Below are positions 8,419 to 15,403 of a stretch of DNA of 64,000 nucleotides, piece after piece (position 1 is the stretch's first letter; the number at the start of each line of letters is the position of its first letter). A program made the translations under genes and the position numbers. Below the pieces are notes generated by a model, which was not told where the DNA came from, ran no database searches, and saw nothing but the letters and a program-made list of their open reading frames with translations. Source of the DNA: a virus; the IMG/VR virus record IMGVR_UViG_3300034103_000446, positions 1 through 64,000 of that record. One strand, written 5' to 3'.

Positions 8419-9105
8419 TTACGCTACTGCTTTTGCCTTTGCAGGACGACCTCTACGCTTTGGTTGAACAGAGATAGAAGCAGTTGACACTGTTTCAAGT
8501 ACCCCGCCGTCCATCTGTGCGGCTTCTTTCAGCAAACGTTGTGATTCTGCTAGTAGTCCTTTAGCCTCTGCATCCATCTTTTGTGCTTGCTGACGCAAGT
8601 TATTTGCTAACTCATTATCGGCTAATACGCCCTGGGCACTTTGTACGTTTTGCGGTGGTTCTTGATTGCCACGCATTCTACGAGCAACATCGGCCGGGTC
8701 CTGCAATCCGCGGCTACTATCTATCTCGGCAAGACGCTTGACTGCGGCTTCACCCTGTTTCATTTCATTCAAAATTTTGTTGAGTTCATTCAACCTAATC
8801 TTAGTGTTGGGTGCAGGAGTCATCAGTACCATCTCAGTATTGACTTTCTTCAATTGACCTTCTCTGTGTAAAACTTGTAGAATTGGATTACCGTCTTTGG
8901 TATAAGACCGATTCAATGCGTCCGCCAAGTTTTCACTGTTTTGACCAATATCAGACTCAATACATTTAATCATTGGATCATGAATGTGTTGATTTAACAA
9001 CTCTGTATAGGCTACCAAGCACATATGCGGCTCGCCCGGTACCTCTCTAAAAATGACTGCAACTTTTCGGTCGCCATGTTTACCTACGTGTCTTAAAAAA
9101 CTCAT
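8419..9105 (-). CDS. Conserved T4-like phage protein with C-terminal AT-hook-like tail
   Basis: The 228-residue product begins with a conserved block containing GKHGDRKVAVIF and VPGEPHMCLV. A long helical region (about residues 110-200) is rich in A, E, Q and L. The tail PKRRGRPAK fits the AT-hook core RGRP, which binds the minor groove of AT-rich DNA. The N-terminal block is shared with proteins of marine T4-like phages of unknown function. AAAGGAG lies close upstream of the ATG. A DNA-associated role is inferred from the tail only. Confidence 0.75.
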   Translation of the reverse strand: MSFLRHVGKHGDRKVAVIFREVPGEPHMCLVAYTELLNQHIHDPMIKCIESDIGQNSENLADALNRSYTKDGNPILQVLHREGQLKKVNTEMVLMTPAPNTKIRLNELNKILNEMKQGEAAVKRLAEIDSSRGLQDPADVARRMRGNQEPPQNVQSAQGVLADNELANNLRQQAQKMDAEAKGLLAESQRLLKEAAQMDGGVLETVSTASISVQPKRRGRPAKAKAVA

Positions 9106-9165
9106 AATAGTTTTCTCCTTTTGATATTATTATTTAATAGTAGTTTTCGACACTTAAAATAAATG

Positions 9166-9447
9166 TCAAGACCATTTTAGTTCGTACAGTAATGCCTCAG
9201 TAGGATCTTCAAATGAGGGCAATGTAATTGGCACAAAGAAATCATCTATGGATTCTGATCCAATAAAGGTATAACGTCCTGATAGGGTATGAACGATCCA
9301 TTTAGCTGATTCTCTTGTTATTGCTGTGTTTGCTGTGACAAAATGTGGGGGCTTGAAGTCTAACTTTCTATTAACATGCCACACCTCAGGCTTTATTTCG
9401 ATGATAGAATGGACACTCAATTGATTAGGATCCTTTTTTGATAGCAT
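9166..9447 (-). CDS. Hypothetical protein (93 aa)
   Basis: No family was recognised. The protein is soluble with mixed beta/alpha character (WIVHTLSGRYTFIG, DDFFVPITLP) and ends in ELKWS. Its 5' end overlaps the small gene upstream by 23 bp. No catalytic motif is visible. Confidence 0.6.
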   Translation of the reverse strand: MLSKKDPNQLSVHSIIEIKPEVWHVNRKLDFKPPHFVTANTAITRESAKWIVHTLSGRYTFIGSESIDDFFVPITLPSFEDPTEALLYELKWS

Positions 9448-9667
9448 ACAACATTTCTACCTTACTTATTGCATCATTGAGTGTAGGATCACTGTCTGCC
9501 ATGAACACGGCTTCTTTTAATTTAAACCACCTAGCAGATAGTTCTCCTTCTTTTTTGTGCACCGGGTCAACCCAATGAAGGTGTCGATCAGTCTCGCCCA
9601 TTTTACGAGCATACACTGTTTTACCTCCATCGGGTGATTCGAAAATTAACTTTTCACTTGTCATCAT
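9425..9667 (-). CDS. Small conserved phage protein (80 aa)
   Basis: The reading frame extends to 9784, but the real start is likely ATG at 9667 or 9664. The upstream part is the antisense-free overlap with the VWA gene and reads as an unrelated hydrophobic peptide. The protein contains LIFESPDGGKTVYARK, a motif seen in short phage proteins that follow VWA/MoxR genes. It overlaps the stop codon of the VWA gene, so it is translated from the same message. Function is unknown. Confidence 0.65.
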   Translation of the reverse strand: MMTSEKLIFESPDGGKTVYARKMGETDRHLHWVDPVHKKEGELSARWFKLKEAVFMADSDPTLNDAISKVEMLYAIKKGS

Positions 9668-10937
9668 ACAGTGCGTAAGTACCGAATGGGGGATTCGGAT
9701 TAGGGTCACCATGAATGATCCAAGTTGTATCGCAGTAATCAGCATCACCCCAAGAACCGCAGGGATAACCGTCAGTGAAAACAATCAATCGCTTGGGAAC
9801 ATTGCCGACTTCTTTCAAGTATTCAAAGATAGCATCAAAGTCAGTGCCACCGCCACCTTGTGGTTCGTAGCCATCAATTGAATCAAGGTTCTCGCTAGTG
9901 AAGTCAGCAGGGTTGTAGATTTCAGTATCGAAACAGAAAACATGAACCTTGTAGCCATCGAATGCATCCATCATGCCACCAATCTCACCCAAAAATGCTT
10001 GCGCTTGCTTGTTAGAGATAGAGCCTGACATGTCGATAGCAACGACCACATCGATTTCTTCACCGGGCGTCATGCCGGGCATGATAGCATCCATGTGCCA
10101 ACCACGGCGTGAAGGACGCATCCAAGAGAAGTCAGTACGAATTGCACTGGTCAAGTTAGTCTGAATCAGTTCACGCCAGGGCATGACTGGGTCAGTAACG
10201 CTACGAATCAAACGCTCAACACCTTTAGGCAATGTGCCTGCTTCGGCAGACTGTGCGGCATTTAAAATAGCTTGCTTGATTTCTTGACGGGCACGTTCAC
10301 GTTCTTCAGGAGACATCTTAGGACGACCTTTGCCTTTGCCTTCTTTTTCGTCACCGTCACCATCAGATTCACCATCACCATCACCATCGAGGTGATCGTC
10401 AATCATCTGGTCAATCAGACTATTGATATCAATCTTTTGGACATTCTTCATGAGGTCATCATAGATTTCCTCAGAAGACTTACCGTCATACTTTTGCTCA
10501 TACAAGCAAGGCACAGTGGTAATGAATTGACCAACCTTGTGTCGCTTCAAGTCGGCATTGACTGCATAGTCGTTTGCAATGTTAAAGAGTTGCGGGTCAC
10601 GAGTACCGCGGCGACCCATGTGATCGTACACTACATGCAACACCTCATGTGCCACAAGAAACTCAACCTCTTTAGGCTTGAGCATCATAATGAAACGGGA
10701 GTTGTAATAGAATTTGAGACCGTCAGTTGCCGCAGTACTACACCATTCATCGGCATTGGTCAATGACATGCGTGTTGCGAGGTTACCGAAAAACGAATGG
10801 CGCAACAGCAAACCGATTCGAGCAGTTACCAGTCGCTCACGGGCTTGCAGGTCAATCTTGGGATCAGTTGGGCCGACAAGTTTATCAAACTTGTCATTGT
10901 TCTTTTTAGTTTTGCGCTTGTCGATAACTTCGCTCAT
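9654..10937 (-). CDS. VWA-domain putative metallopeptidase (DUF2201-like)
   Basis: This 427-residue protein has an N-terminal zinc-protease-like region with HEVLHVVYDH (HExxH) at about residues 97-106, followed by NDYAVNADL. A highly acidic linker rich in DGDG lies at about 182-205. The C-terminal von Willebrand factor A domain carries the MIDAS sequence DMSGSIS near residue 307, with a later GGGGTDF and FTDG. Such proteins are usually paired with MoxR-type AAA+ ATPases, as here with 11493-12593. The pair probably remodels or matures a protein complex. A consensus sigma70 promoter lies just upstream. Confidence 0.88.
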   Translation of the reverse strand: MSEVIDKRKTKKNNDKFDKLVGPTDPKIDLQARERLVTARIGLLLRHSFFGNLATRMSLTNADEWCSTAATDGLKFYYNSRFIMMLKPKEVEFLVAHEVLHVVYDHMGRRGTRDPQLFNIANDYAVNADLKRHKVGQFITTVPCLYEQKYDGKSSEEIYDDLMKNVQKIDINSLIDQMIDDHLDGDGDGESDGDGDEKEGKGKGRPKMSPEERERARQEIKQAILNAAQSAEAGTLPKGVERLIRSVTDPVMPWRELIQTNLTSAIRTDFSWMRPSRRGWHMDAIMPGMTPGEEIDVVVAIDMSGSISNKQAQAFLGEIGGMMDAFDGYKVHVFCFDTEIYNPADFTSENLDSIDGYEPQGGGGTDFDAIFEYLKEVGNVPKRLIVFTDGYPCGSWGDADYCDTTWIIHGDPNPNPPFGTYALYDDK

Positions 10938-10963
10938 GTTAGTCCTTTAGTGTTTATGCGTCT

Positions 10964-10992
10964 ATTATAGCAAATAATAGATTTTCTGTCAA
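10964..10992 (-). promoter_or_regulatory. Sigma70-type promoter of the VWA gene
   Basis: On the minus strand TTGACA (10992-10987) and TATAAT (10969-10964) are separated by 17 bp, both perfect consensus. A palindrome CTATTAT/ATAATAG (10962-10980) covers the -10. The gene starts 27 bp downstream. Confidence 0.85.
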
Positions 10993-10993
10993 A

Positions 10994-11278
10994 TTATTGA
11001 AGGGTCCGTTTTGTAGCACGATTTACTACATCCTCGTCAAGGTCAACTTCGTTAAGGTCATCGAGGTCAATACCCATCTTTCCGGCAAGTTCTTCTAATT
11101 CCTCGTCCGAGAGTTCATCCAAATCAACAGGAAGTGATCGTTCAAACAGTTCACCTGTTTCGGCTAGGCGATTAATCTCAGCAATCATTTCGTCCAGTTC
11201 TTTCTGTGTACCATCAAAGTCATCAAAGCAACCTGGGGCAAACACAACCTCTAATGGCTTTTTTTCTTCGTTACTCAT
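10994..11278 (-). CDS. Acidic hypothetical protein (94 aa)
   Basis: The product is strongly acidic, with a VVFAPGCFDDFDGTQKELDE opening and a run of D/E/L in the second half (LDELSDEELEELAGKMGIDL). The single cysteine lies in the opening motif. It sits between the VWA gene and a tiny downstream partner of the MoxR gene, overlapping the latter by ATGA. It might be an adaptor for the AAA+/VWA pair, but nothing in the sequence proves this. Confidence 0.7.
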   Translation of the reverse strand: MSNEEKKPLEVVFAPGCFDDFDGTQKELDEMIAEINRLAETGELFERSLPVDLDELSDEELEELAGKMGIDLDDLNEVDLDEDVVNRATKRTLQ

Positions 11279-11427
11279 AGTGACAACCCTCGGTAACCTG
11301 CATCAAATGCGATTCGTGCATAGGCTGCACCTGCTTCAATTTTGAAGTGCTCCATACCATCATCCTTGGTCCAACCCCAAGAGCGGGCACGTTGCCCTAA
11401 TGCATAAAAATACTTTTTACCTGACAT
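11275..11427 (-). CDS. Small hypothetical protein (50 aa)
   Basis: The start at 11427 (MSGKKYFYALGQ) is preferred over 11457, which would add a hydrophobic stretch encoded inside the upstream terminator. GGATTATT precedes the ATG. The chain is compact and aromatic (ARSWGW, FKIEAGAAYARIAF). It overlaps the 10994-11278 gene by 4 bp. Function is unknown. Confidence 0.6.
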   Translation of the reverse strand: MSGKKYFYALGQRARSWGWTKDDGMEHFKIEAGAAYARIAFDAGYRGLSL

Positions 11428-11440
11428 AATAATCCTTAAT

Positions 11441-11473
11441 AAAAAAAGGGTGAGCATATTGCTACACTCACCC
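11441..11473 (-). terminator. Rho-independent terminator after the MoxR gene
   Basis: On the minus strand a GGGTGAG/CTCACCC stem with a 12-nt loop is followed by seven T residues. It begins 20 bp after the stop codon of the MoxR gene. Confidence 0.85.
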
Positions 11474-11492
11474 TGTAAAACTAGTAACTGAA

Positions 11493-12593
11493 TCAGTTAC
11501 CAGCCTCCACGATGTACTTGCCGTACTTCTTGTGGAAATCATCAAATGTAGCACCAAGCAAGCTAGGCTCGATTGGGAGTTTGTAAGTCTTGAGTGCAAT
11601 CTTAGCACCCATAACAACCAACTCAGTTTCAAAGTTAGCCATGATGTATGTGAAGAAGTTCTTCGCCATGTCATGGAATTCTTTGTTGGTCACTTTCTTG
11701 TTTTCAAGTGCATCACGCAATTCGTAGCACATAGAAACTGTCAGTGAGTACATAGCCGAGATTTCTTTGACAGACAAGTCTTTGACTTTACCTGACAAGA
11801 TATCAGCTGGGTCGGGCATACGACCTGCGACTTTGCGGTGTGCCATAAACTTAACAGCAAGACCTTCACCAACTGCACCTGCAACCAAGTTGAACAGTGT
11901 GTCAGTGTCAACGTCCTCGTCTTTCAACAAGTCAGACACGAATACCCAAGAACGGGGAGTAGCGAATGCTCGGCTTGAAGACTTAGAATCGAATTCGTAC
12001 AAGTCTTGTTTTGCAAAAGACAAGTAACCAACCACGTCTTTGTGAATGCCTTTGTCAACAGCCCAGTTCTGCCATGCAGTAAAGTCGGCTCGCATTTCCA
12101 AGTGCAAGAAACGATTAGCGAGGGGCATCGGCATGCGATATGTCACACCTTTGTCAGAGTCACGGTTACCTGCGGCAACGATAACGACATTATTGGGCAA
12201 CTTGTACTTACCGACTCGACGGTTCAAAATCAGTTGATAGCCTGCAGCCTGAACAGCTGGGGGTGCAGAGTTCATTTCATCGAGGAAGAGAACAACCACT
12301 GGGTATTGTTTTGCGAATTCTTCATCGGGCAGATCGACGGGTGCGGCCCAGTCCATCTTGTTGATATCTTTGTTGAAGTAAGGGATGCCTCGAATATCAG
12401 TAGGCTCCATTTGCGCCATACGCAAGTCAATGACGAAACCACCAAGTTCATCAGAAATTTCTTGAACAACCTCAGACTTGCCGATGCCGGGAGGGCCCCA
12501 CAAGAAAATAGGACGCTTTGCTTGGAAAGCTTTGAGAACAGCCTTGCGGGCTTGAACGGAAGTGATTGTGAGATTGTCAGAAACTTTAGACAT
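11493..12593 (-). CDS. MoxR-family AAA+ ATPase
   Basis: This 366-residue protein has Walker A GPPGIGKSE at about residues 34-42, Walker B VVLFLDEMN near residue 104, a sensor-1 asparagine in VIVAAGNRDSD, and an arginine-finger region around PMPLANRF. The C-terminal third is helical. MoxR ATPases work with VWA proteins to assemble or activate target complexes, and the VWA partner is encoded 560 bp downstream. The gene has its own sigma70-type promoter and terminator, pointing to early expression as a single-gene unit with partial readthrough. Confidence 0.92.
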   Translation of the reverse strand: MSKVSDNLTITSVQARKAVLKAFQAKRPIFLWGPPGIGKSEVVQEISDELGGFVIDLRMAQMEPTDIRGIPYFNKDINKMDWAAPVDLPDEEFAKQYPVVVLFLDEMNSAPPAVQAAGYQLILNRRVGKYKLPNNVVIVAAGNRDSDKGVTYRMPMPLANRFLHLEMRADFTAWQNWAVDKGIHKDVVGYLSFAKQDLYEFDSKSSSRAFATPRSWVFVSDLLKDEDVDTDTLFNLVAGAVGEGLAVKFMAHRKVAGRMPDPADILSGKVKDLSVKEISAMYSLTVSMCYELRDALENKKVTNKEFHDMAKNFFTYIMANFETELVVMGAKIALKTYKLPIEPSLLGATFDDFHKKYGKYIVEAGN

Positions 12594-12635
12594 GTGTTAT
12601 CCTATAAAGAAAGTGTGTTAAAAGAGAGAAACTGT

Positions 12636-12664
12636 AGTTTAGCAGAGATTTGATTTGTCGTCAA
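12636..12664 (-). promoter_or_regulatory. Sigma70-type promoter of the MoxR gene
   Basis: TTGACG (12664-12659) and TAAACT (12641-12636) are spaced by 17 bp. The palindrome AAACT-N2-AGTTT (12629-12640) overlaps the -10. Confidence 0.75.
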
Positions 12665-12671
12665 ATTTATT

Positions 12672-12971
12672 TTACATGATTTGGGCAACGATGCGATTGT
12701 ACACATCCTTCTTTGCCATCATGTAATCGTAGTCACGCTCGCCTGGGCGAAAGTTGTTCCATTGATTCTGACCTGCATATGAAATGAGGTCACGCTTCAA
12801 TGATTGACCTGTGTAGCTTGCAATGAAACCGTACAGGTCATAGTGTGCGATGAAACCGGAACACTGATAGACAAAGTTGTAACCTGTCTTGTTCAGATTA
12901 TCAATGTTTTTGACTGCTTTAACAACGTTAGAGACAATCAGAGTTTTTTGGCGTTCTGTCAGGGGAGTCAT
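12672..12971 (-). CDS. Hypothetical early protein (99 aa)
   Basis: No family was recognised. The protein is basic and aromatic, with NFVYQCSGFIAHYDLYGFIA in the middle and FRPGERDYDYMMAKKDVYNR near the end. It is flanked by consensus promoters on both sides, so it forms its own early transcription unit. No signal peptide or catalytic motif is visible. Early phage genes of this size often encode host-takeover factors; here that is inference. Confidence 0.7.
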   Translation of the reverse strand: MTPLTERQKTLIVSNVVKAVKNIDNLNKTGYNFVYQCSGFIAHYDLYGFIASYTGQSLKRDLISYAGQNQWNNFRPGERDYDYMMAKKDVYNRIVAQIM

Positions 12972-13004
12972 TTTCAGTTCCTATGTTTCAGTGTCAATAC
13001 AAGT

Positions 13005-13033
13005 ATTGTAGCACAAGGTCCATTTATTGTCAA
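13005..13033 (-). promoter_or_regulatory. Sigma70-type promoter upstream of 12672-12971
   Basis: TTGACA (13033-13028) and TACAAT (13010-13005) are spaced by 17 bp. The palindrome CAATAC-N2-GTATTG (12995-13008) overlaps the -10. Confidence 0.85.
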
Positions 13034-13034
13034 A

Positions 13035-13322
13035 TTACATTGACCAGTAGCTTTCGCTAGCAGGGTTGCAAGCCCAAGGAGTGTTACGGTCGATCTGAAC
13101 ATCTTTGCCAGTCATGAGGTTCTTGACTGTAATCATAGAAGGGTGAAACTCGATACGGAAACCCTTGCTTGTTGGATACAGTTCGTATTGAAGTTCGCGG
13201 ACTTCACGCTTCATTTCAGCTTCATCACGGTTGCGCCATACTGTAGTTGAAACAATACGCTCGCCGGACTTAGTGCGCTTGTCGGCTTTGTAGATGTACA
13301 TTGTGTGATCTTGCTTAGTCAT
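13035..13322 (-). CDS. Hypothetical early protein (95 aa)
   Basis: The product is basic in its first half (YIYKADKRTKSGERIV, WRNRDEAEMKREVREL) and beta-prone in its second (FRIEFHPSMITVKNL). It ends NPASESYWSM. No known domain was recognised. A perfect-consensus promoter lies directly upstream, and the -35 box of the next promoter begins right behind its stop codon, so it is a mono-cistronic early unit. Confidence 0.7.
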   Translation of the reverse strand: MTKQDHTMYIYKADKRTKSGERIVSTTVWRNRDEAEMKREVRELQYELYPTSKGFRIEFHPSMITVKNLMTGKDVQIDRNTPWACNPASESYWSM

Positions 13323-13352
13323 TTCAGTTCCTTTGTTTCAATCTATGTATAG

Positions 13353-13381
13353 ATTATATGCCCAAACCGATTTATTGTCAA
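13353..13381 (-). promoter_or_regulatory. Sigma70-type promoter upstream of 13035-13322
   Basis: TTGACA (13381-13376) and TATAAT (13358-13353) are perfect consensus with 17 bp between. The palindrome ATCTAT-N2-ATAGAT (13341-13354) overlaps the -10 and recurs at 13811-13824. Confidence 0.9.
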
Positions 13382-13386
13382 CCTTT

Positions 13387-13797
13387 TTATTCCTCAAACG
13401 CACGACGGAGAATCAGTTCTTGCCGACTGAATGCTTCGATTTCCCAAGGCATACTCAAGTATTCAGTTTTCTTGCTATACTTTTTGCCTGCCCAAATAGT
13501 GGTTCCGTTTTTTGTAGACTTTAGTGTACCCTTAGCCATTTGCTTGACATGGACCATTTCATGTGCAAGTGTCAGTCCAATCTCTTTGAGTCGGCGATTG
13601 GGCTTGATGACTACCATGTAGCATCCTGTTGCCTGTGAAAGGTCTAGCGTAATGCCGCTGTTGTCCCCACATTCATCGGCAATACGAATAACCACTGCTT
13701 TGGTACTATTTTCAAGTTTCAGTTGTTTGAACATAGAGGGTAGTAATGCTTCTACGAATTTTTTGTTTCGGCGACTGCCTTCAACTTTGAATTCCAT
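13387..13797 (-). CDS. SprT-like/HExxH putative zinc metallopeptidase
   Basis: This 136-residue protein carries LAHEMVHVKQMAKG (HExxH) at about residues 78-91, and a downstream MPWEIEAF element that could supply the third zinc ligand (E). The overall plan, a small domain with HExxH and a conserved WExEA helix, resembles SprT-like and phage 'putative peptidase' families. The target is unknown; early expression suggests action on a host or regulatory protein. It is preceded by a consensus promoter. Confidence 0.75.
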   Translation of the reverse strand: MEFKVEGSRRNKKFVEALLPSMFKQLKLENSTKAVVIRIADECGDNSGITLDLSQATGCYMVVIKPNRRLKEIGLTLAHEMVHVKQMAKGTLKSTKNGTTIWAGKKYSKKTEYLSMPWEIEAFSRQELILRRAFEE

Positions 13798-13822
13798 TAC
13801 TAATCCTTTGATCTATGTATAG

Positions 13823-13851
13823 ATTATATTACCAAACCGATTTATCGTCAA
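13823..13851 (-). promoter_or_regulatory. Sigma70-type promoter upstream of 13387-13797
   Basis: TTGACG (13851-13846) and TATAAT (13828-13823) are spaced by 17 bp. About 45 bp around it are nearly identical to the promoter at 13353-13381, including the downstream palindrome. The -35 overlaps the stop codon of the upstream gene. Confidence 0.9.
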
Positions 13852-14048
13852 CCTTTTTTCACGCAAAGGTATTCTTTGGAGACTTTGACTTGTAGGTCGA
13901 TGGTTTGTTCAAGTTCTTTCAATCGTTGCCCTGGAGGATTGAGCCGTTGTGCATAGATTTCCCGAACTGCATTTTGACAGGCAGACTGTGAATCAAATTC
14001 GACAGCCCAGCCATTTGAAAGGATCAATGATATTAAAATGAATTTCAT
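13848..14048 (-). CDS. Small exported hypothetical protein (66 aa)
   Basis: The first 16 residues (MKFILISLILSNGWAV) look like a signal peptide or short membrane anchor. The mature part is charged and helical, with cysteines at ACQNAV and EYLCVKKG that could form a disulfide. It begins 1 bp after the stop of the upstream gene, in the same early unit. Function is unknown; a small periplasmic protein. Confidence 0.65.
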   Translation of the reverse strand: MKFILISLILSNGWAVEFDSQSACQNAVREIYAQRLNPPGQRLKELEQTIDLQVKVSKEYLCVKKG

Positions 14049-14049
14049 G

Positions 14050-14304
14050 TTAGTCTACTAGTTTAGCAATTAGTATTAGTTTTTCTAAATGTGTTATGGA
14101 CTCGTTTAGGTTTTTCAGAGGTGTCTCTAAAATATGTTTACTAGGAGTACGGCGACAAGTCACTTCTAGTTTGGAAAGTTCAGTAACCATAGATATGATG
14201 TTCTTCAACATTTTGTTGAGATCCGGGTTGTAGCGTAGTTTAGACAAGTCTTTGCGTAACTTGTCACATGCTTCGCTACCTTCTAATGCAGTTTTTATTT
14301 CCAT
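14050..14304 (-). CDS. Small helical hypothetical protein (84 aa)
   Basis: The chain is almost entirely helical with leucines spaced in heptads (LSKLRYNPDLNKMLKNII, LKNLNESITHLEKLI). There is no signal peptide. It is the first gene behind the promoter at 14310-14338 and is followed after 1 bp by a small exported protein. No family recognised. Confidence 0.65.
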   Translation of the reverse strand: MEIKTALEGSEACDKLRKDLSKLRYNPDLNKMLKNIISMVTELSKLEVTCRRTPSKHILETPLKNLNESITHLEKLILIAKLVD

Positions 14305-14309
14305 ATTGT

Positions 14310-14338
14310 ATTCTATACTATATCCTATTTATTGTCAA
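14310..14338 (-). promoter_or_regulatory. Sigma70-type promoter upstream of 14050-14304
   Basis: TTGACA (14338-14333) and TAGAAT (14315-14310) are spaced by 17 bp. The -35 is followed by ATAAATAGG, matching the other promoters of this block. Confidence 0.85.
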
Positions 14339-14345
14339 GCCATGG

Positions 14346-14368
14346 AAAAAGGCTCCGAAGAGCCTTTT
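14346..14368 (-). terminator. Rho-independent terminator of the porin gene
   Basis: A 9-bp stem AAAAGGCTC/GAGCCTTTT closes a TTCG tetraloop on the minus strand and is followed by a T run. It lies 17 bp after the porin stop codon. Confidence 0.9.
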
Positions 14369-14384
14369 GTTGAGGTCGATCTTA

Positions 14385-15266
14385 TCAGAAACGATGTGTC
14401 AAACCTACACCCACTTGCTCAACATCATGTGCTGAACCTGTCTTGTTGACATTGCGATATGCAACAGTCAACGCAGTACGCTTGCTGAAATTATAATCAG
14501 CACCTAGTGCGTATGCTTTAACATCAGTGTTTGTGGTACCATAACTTGCCTTAGCAGTGATAGAACCGATGTCACGTGAGACACCAATCAAGTCACCTTT
14601 GCTATTAGTAGCACCTTGGTCATCACTATGAGTATAAGTAATTTTGTTACCAAATAACTTAGTGCTTAGACCGACAACAGTACTCTTTTCAGTACCTTGC
14701 TCAAAACGAGCGACTGTTGCACCTACGCCCAATAATGTCGTAGAGCCAGCAACTACAGTAGCTTCTTGTCCTACAATAGTTTGTGAACGCTCATAAGCAA
14801 CTGCTAAGTTTTTAACAGGAGTTACGTTAACGAACACTGAATCACCTAAACGTAGATTACGTAGATTGTGAACATCACCTGCAACACTACCAAACAATGT
14901 ACCGAAAGTATCGTTGTTTGTGATTGCTAAGAAATGGCTATGAACATTGCGGCCGATATCAACTGAAACAGATTTAGATGCTACACCAATTGTGCTTTGA
15001 CGATCACCTAATTGTGTGCCATTGCCATTGATAGTGTTTGCACCGATACTTGTTTCAACAACAACACGTGCCTTCAATCCACCGCCTAAATTTTCTGTAG
15101 CAGAAATTGCGATGTTGTTTGTTGGCTCACCGGCAATGCTAGTTGTGCGAACCACACCAGTTTTGGTGCTATCTACAAACTCAGCAACTTTACCAGAGAT
15201 TGATACTTGTGCTGATGCAACCATTGTTGTTGCGGCCAATAATGTCGCTAATGCGATTTTTTTCAT
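14385..15266 (-). CDS. Gram-negative outer-membrane porin (Burkholderiales type)
   Basis: The 293-residue product has a clean signal peptide (MKKIALATLLAATTMVASAQ) and a mature start VSISGKVAEFVD like betaproteobacterial general porins. Alternating beta strands follow, and the last strand VGVGLTHRF ends in phenylalanine, the signal for Bam-mediated insertion. It is a little shorter than typical 330-390-residue host porins, so some strands or loops may be trimmed. It is a stand-alone unit with a late-type box 48 bp upstream and a strong terminator. A porin in a phage genome may alter permeability or block superinfection; that is inference. Confidence 0.9.
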   Translation of the reverse strand: MKKIALATLLAATTMVASAQVSISGKVAEFVDSTKTGVVRTTSIAGEPTNNIAISATENLGGGLKARVVVETSIGANTINGNGTQLGDRQSTIGVASKSVSVDIGRNVHSHFLAITNNDTFGTLFGSVAGDVHNLRNLRLGDSVFVNVTPVKNLAVAYERSQTIVGQEATVVAGSTTLLGVGATVARFEQGTEKSTVVGLSTKLFGNKITYTHSDDQGATNSKGDLIGVSRDIGSITAKASYGTTNTDVKAYALGADYNFSKRTALTVAYRNVNKTGSAHDVEQVGVGLTHRF

Positions 15267-15313
15267 AAGATTTTCCTTTTAAAATAAAACTGTTTTTCAA
15301 CAAGTTAGAATAG

Positions 15314-15321
15314 TATTTATT
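15314..15321 (-). promoter_or_regulatory. Late-type promoter box AATAAATA of the porin gene
   Basis: The minus strand reads AATAAATA in the 137-bp gap upstream of the porin, 47 bp before its ATG. AAAAGGAAAA near the ATG serves as ribosome site. Confidence 0.5.
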
Positions 15322-15403
15322 GAGCTAACTACAACCCAATAAAATAGTTCATGTAGCAAAGTATACTATTTGTTTACACAAAAAGTAAGTCTATTTGGAT
15401 AGT

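Noticed and set aside
9141-9169. TTGACA upstream of the AT-hook gene as a further sigma70 promoter
   Set aside because: The -35 is perfect (9169-9164) but no good -10 lies at 16-18 bp (AAACTA at 17), so it was not listed.
15330-15403. A sigma70 promoter (TATACT) upstream of the porin
   Set aside because: The -35 candidate is poor (two of six bases), so only the late-type box was listed.
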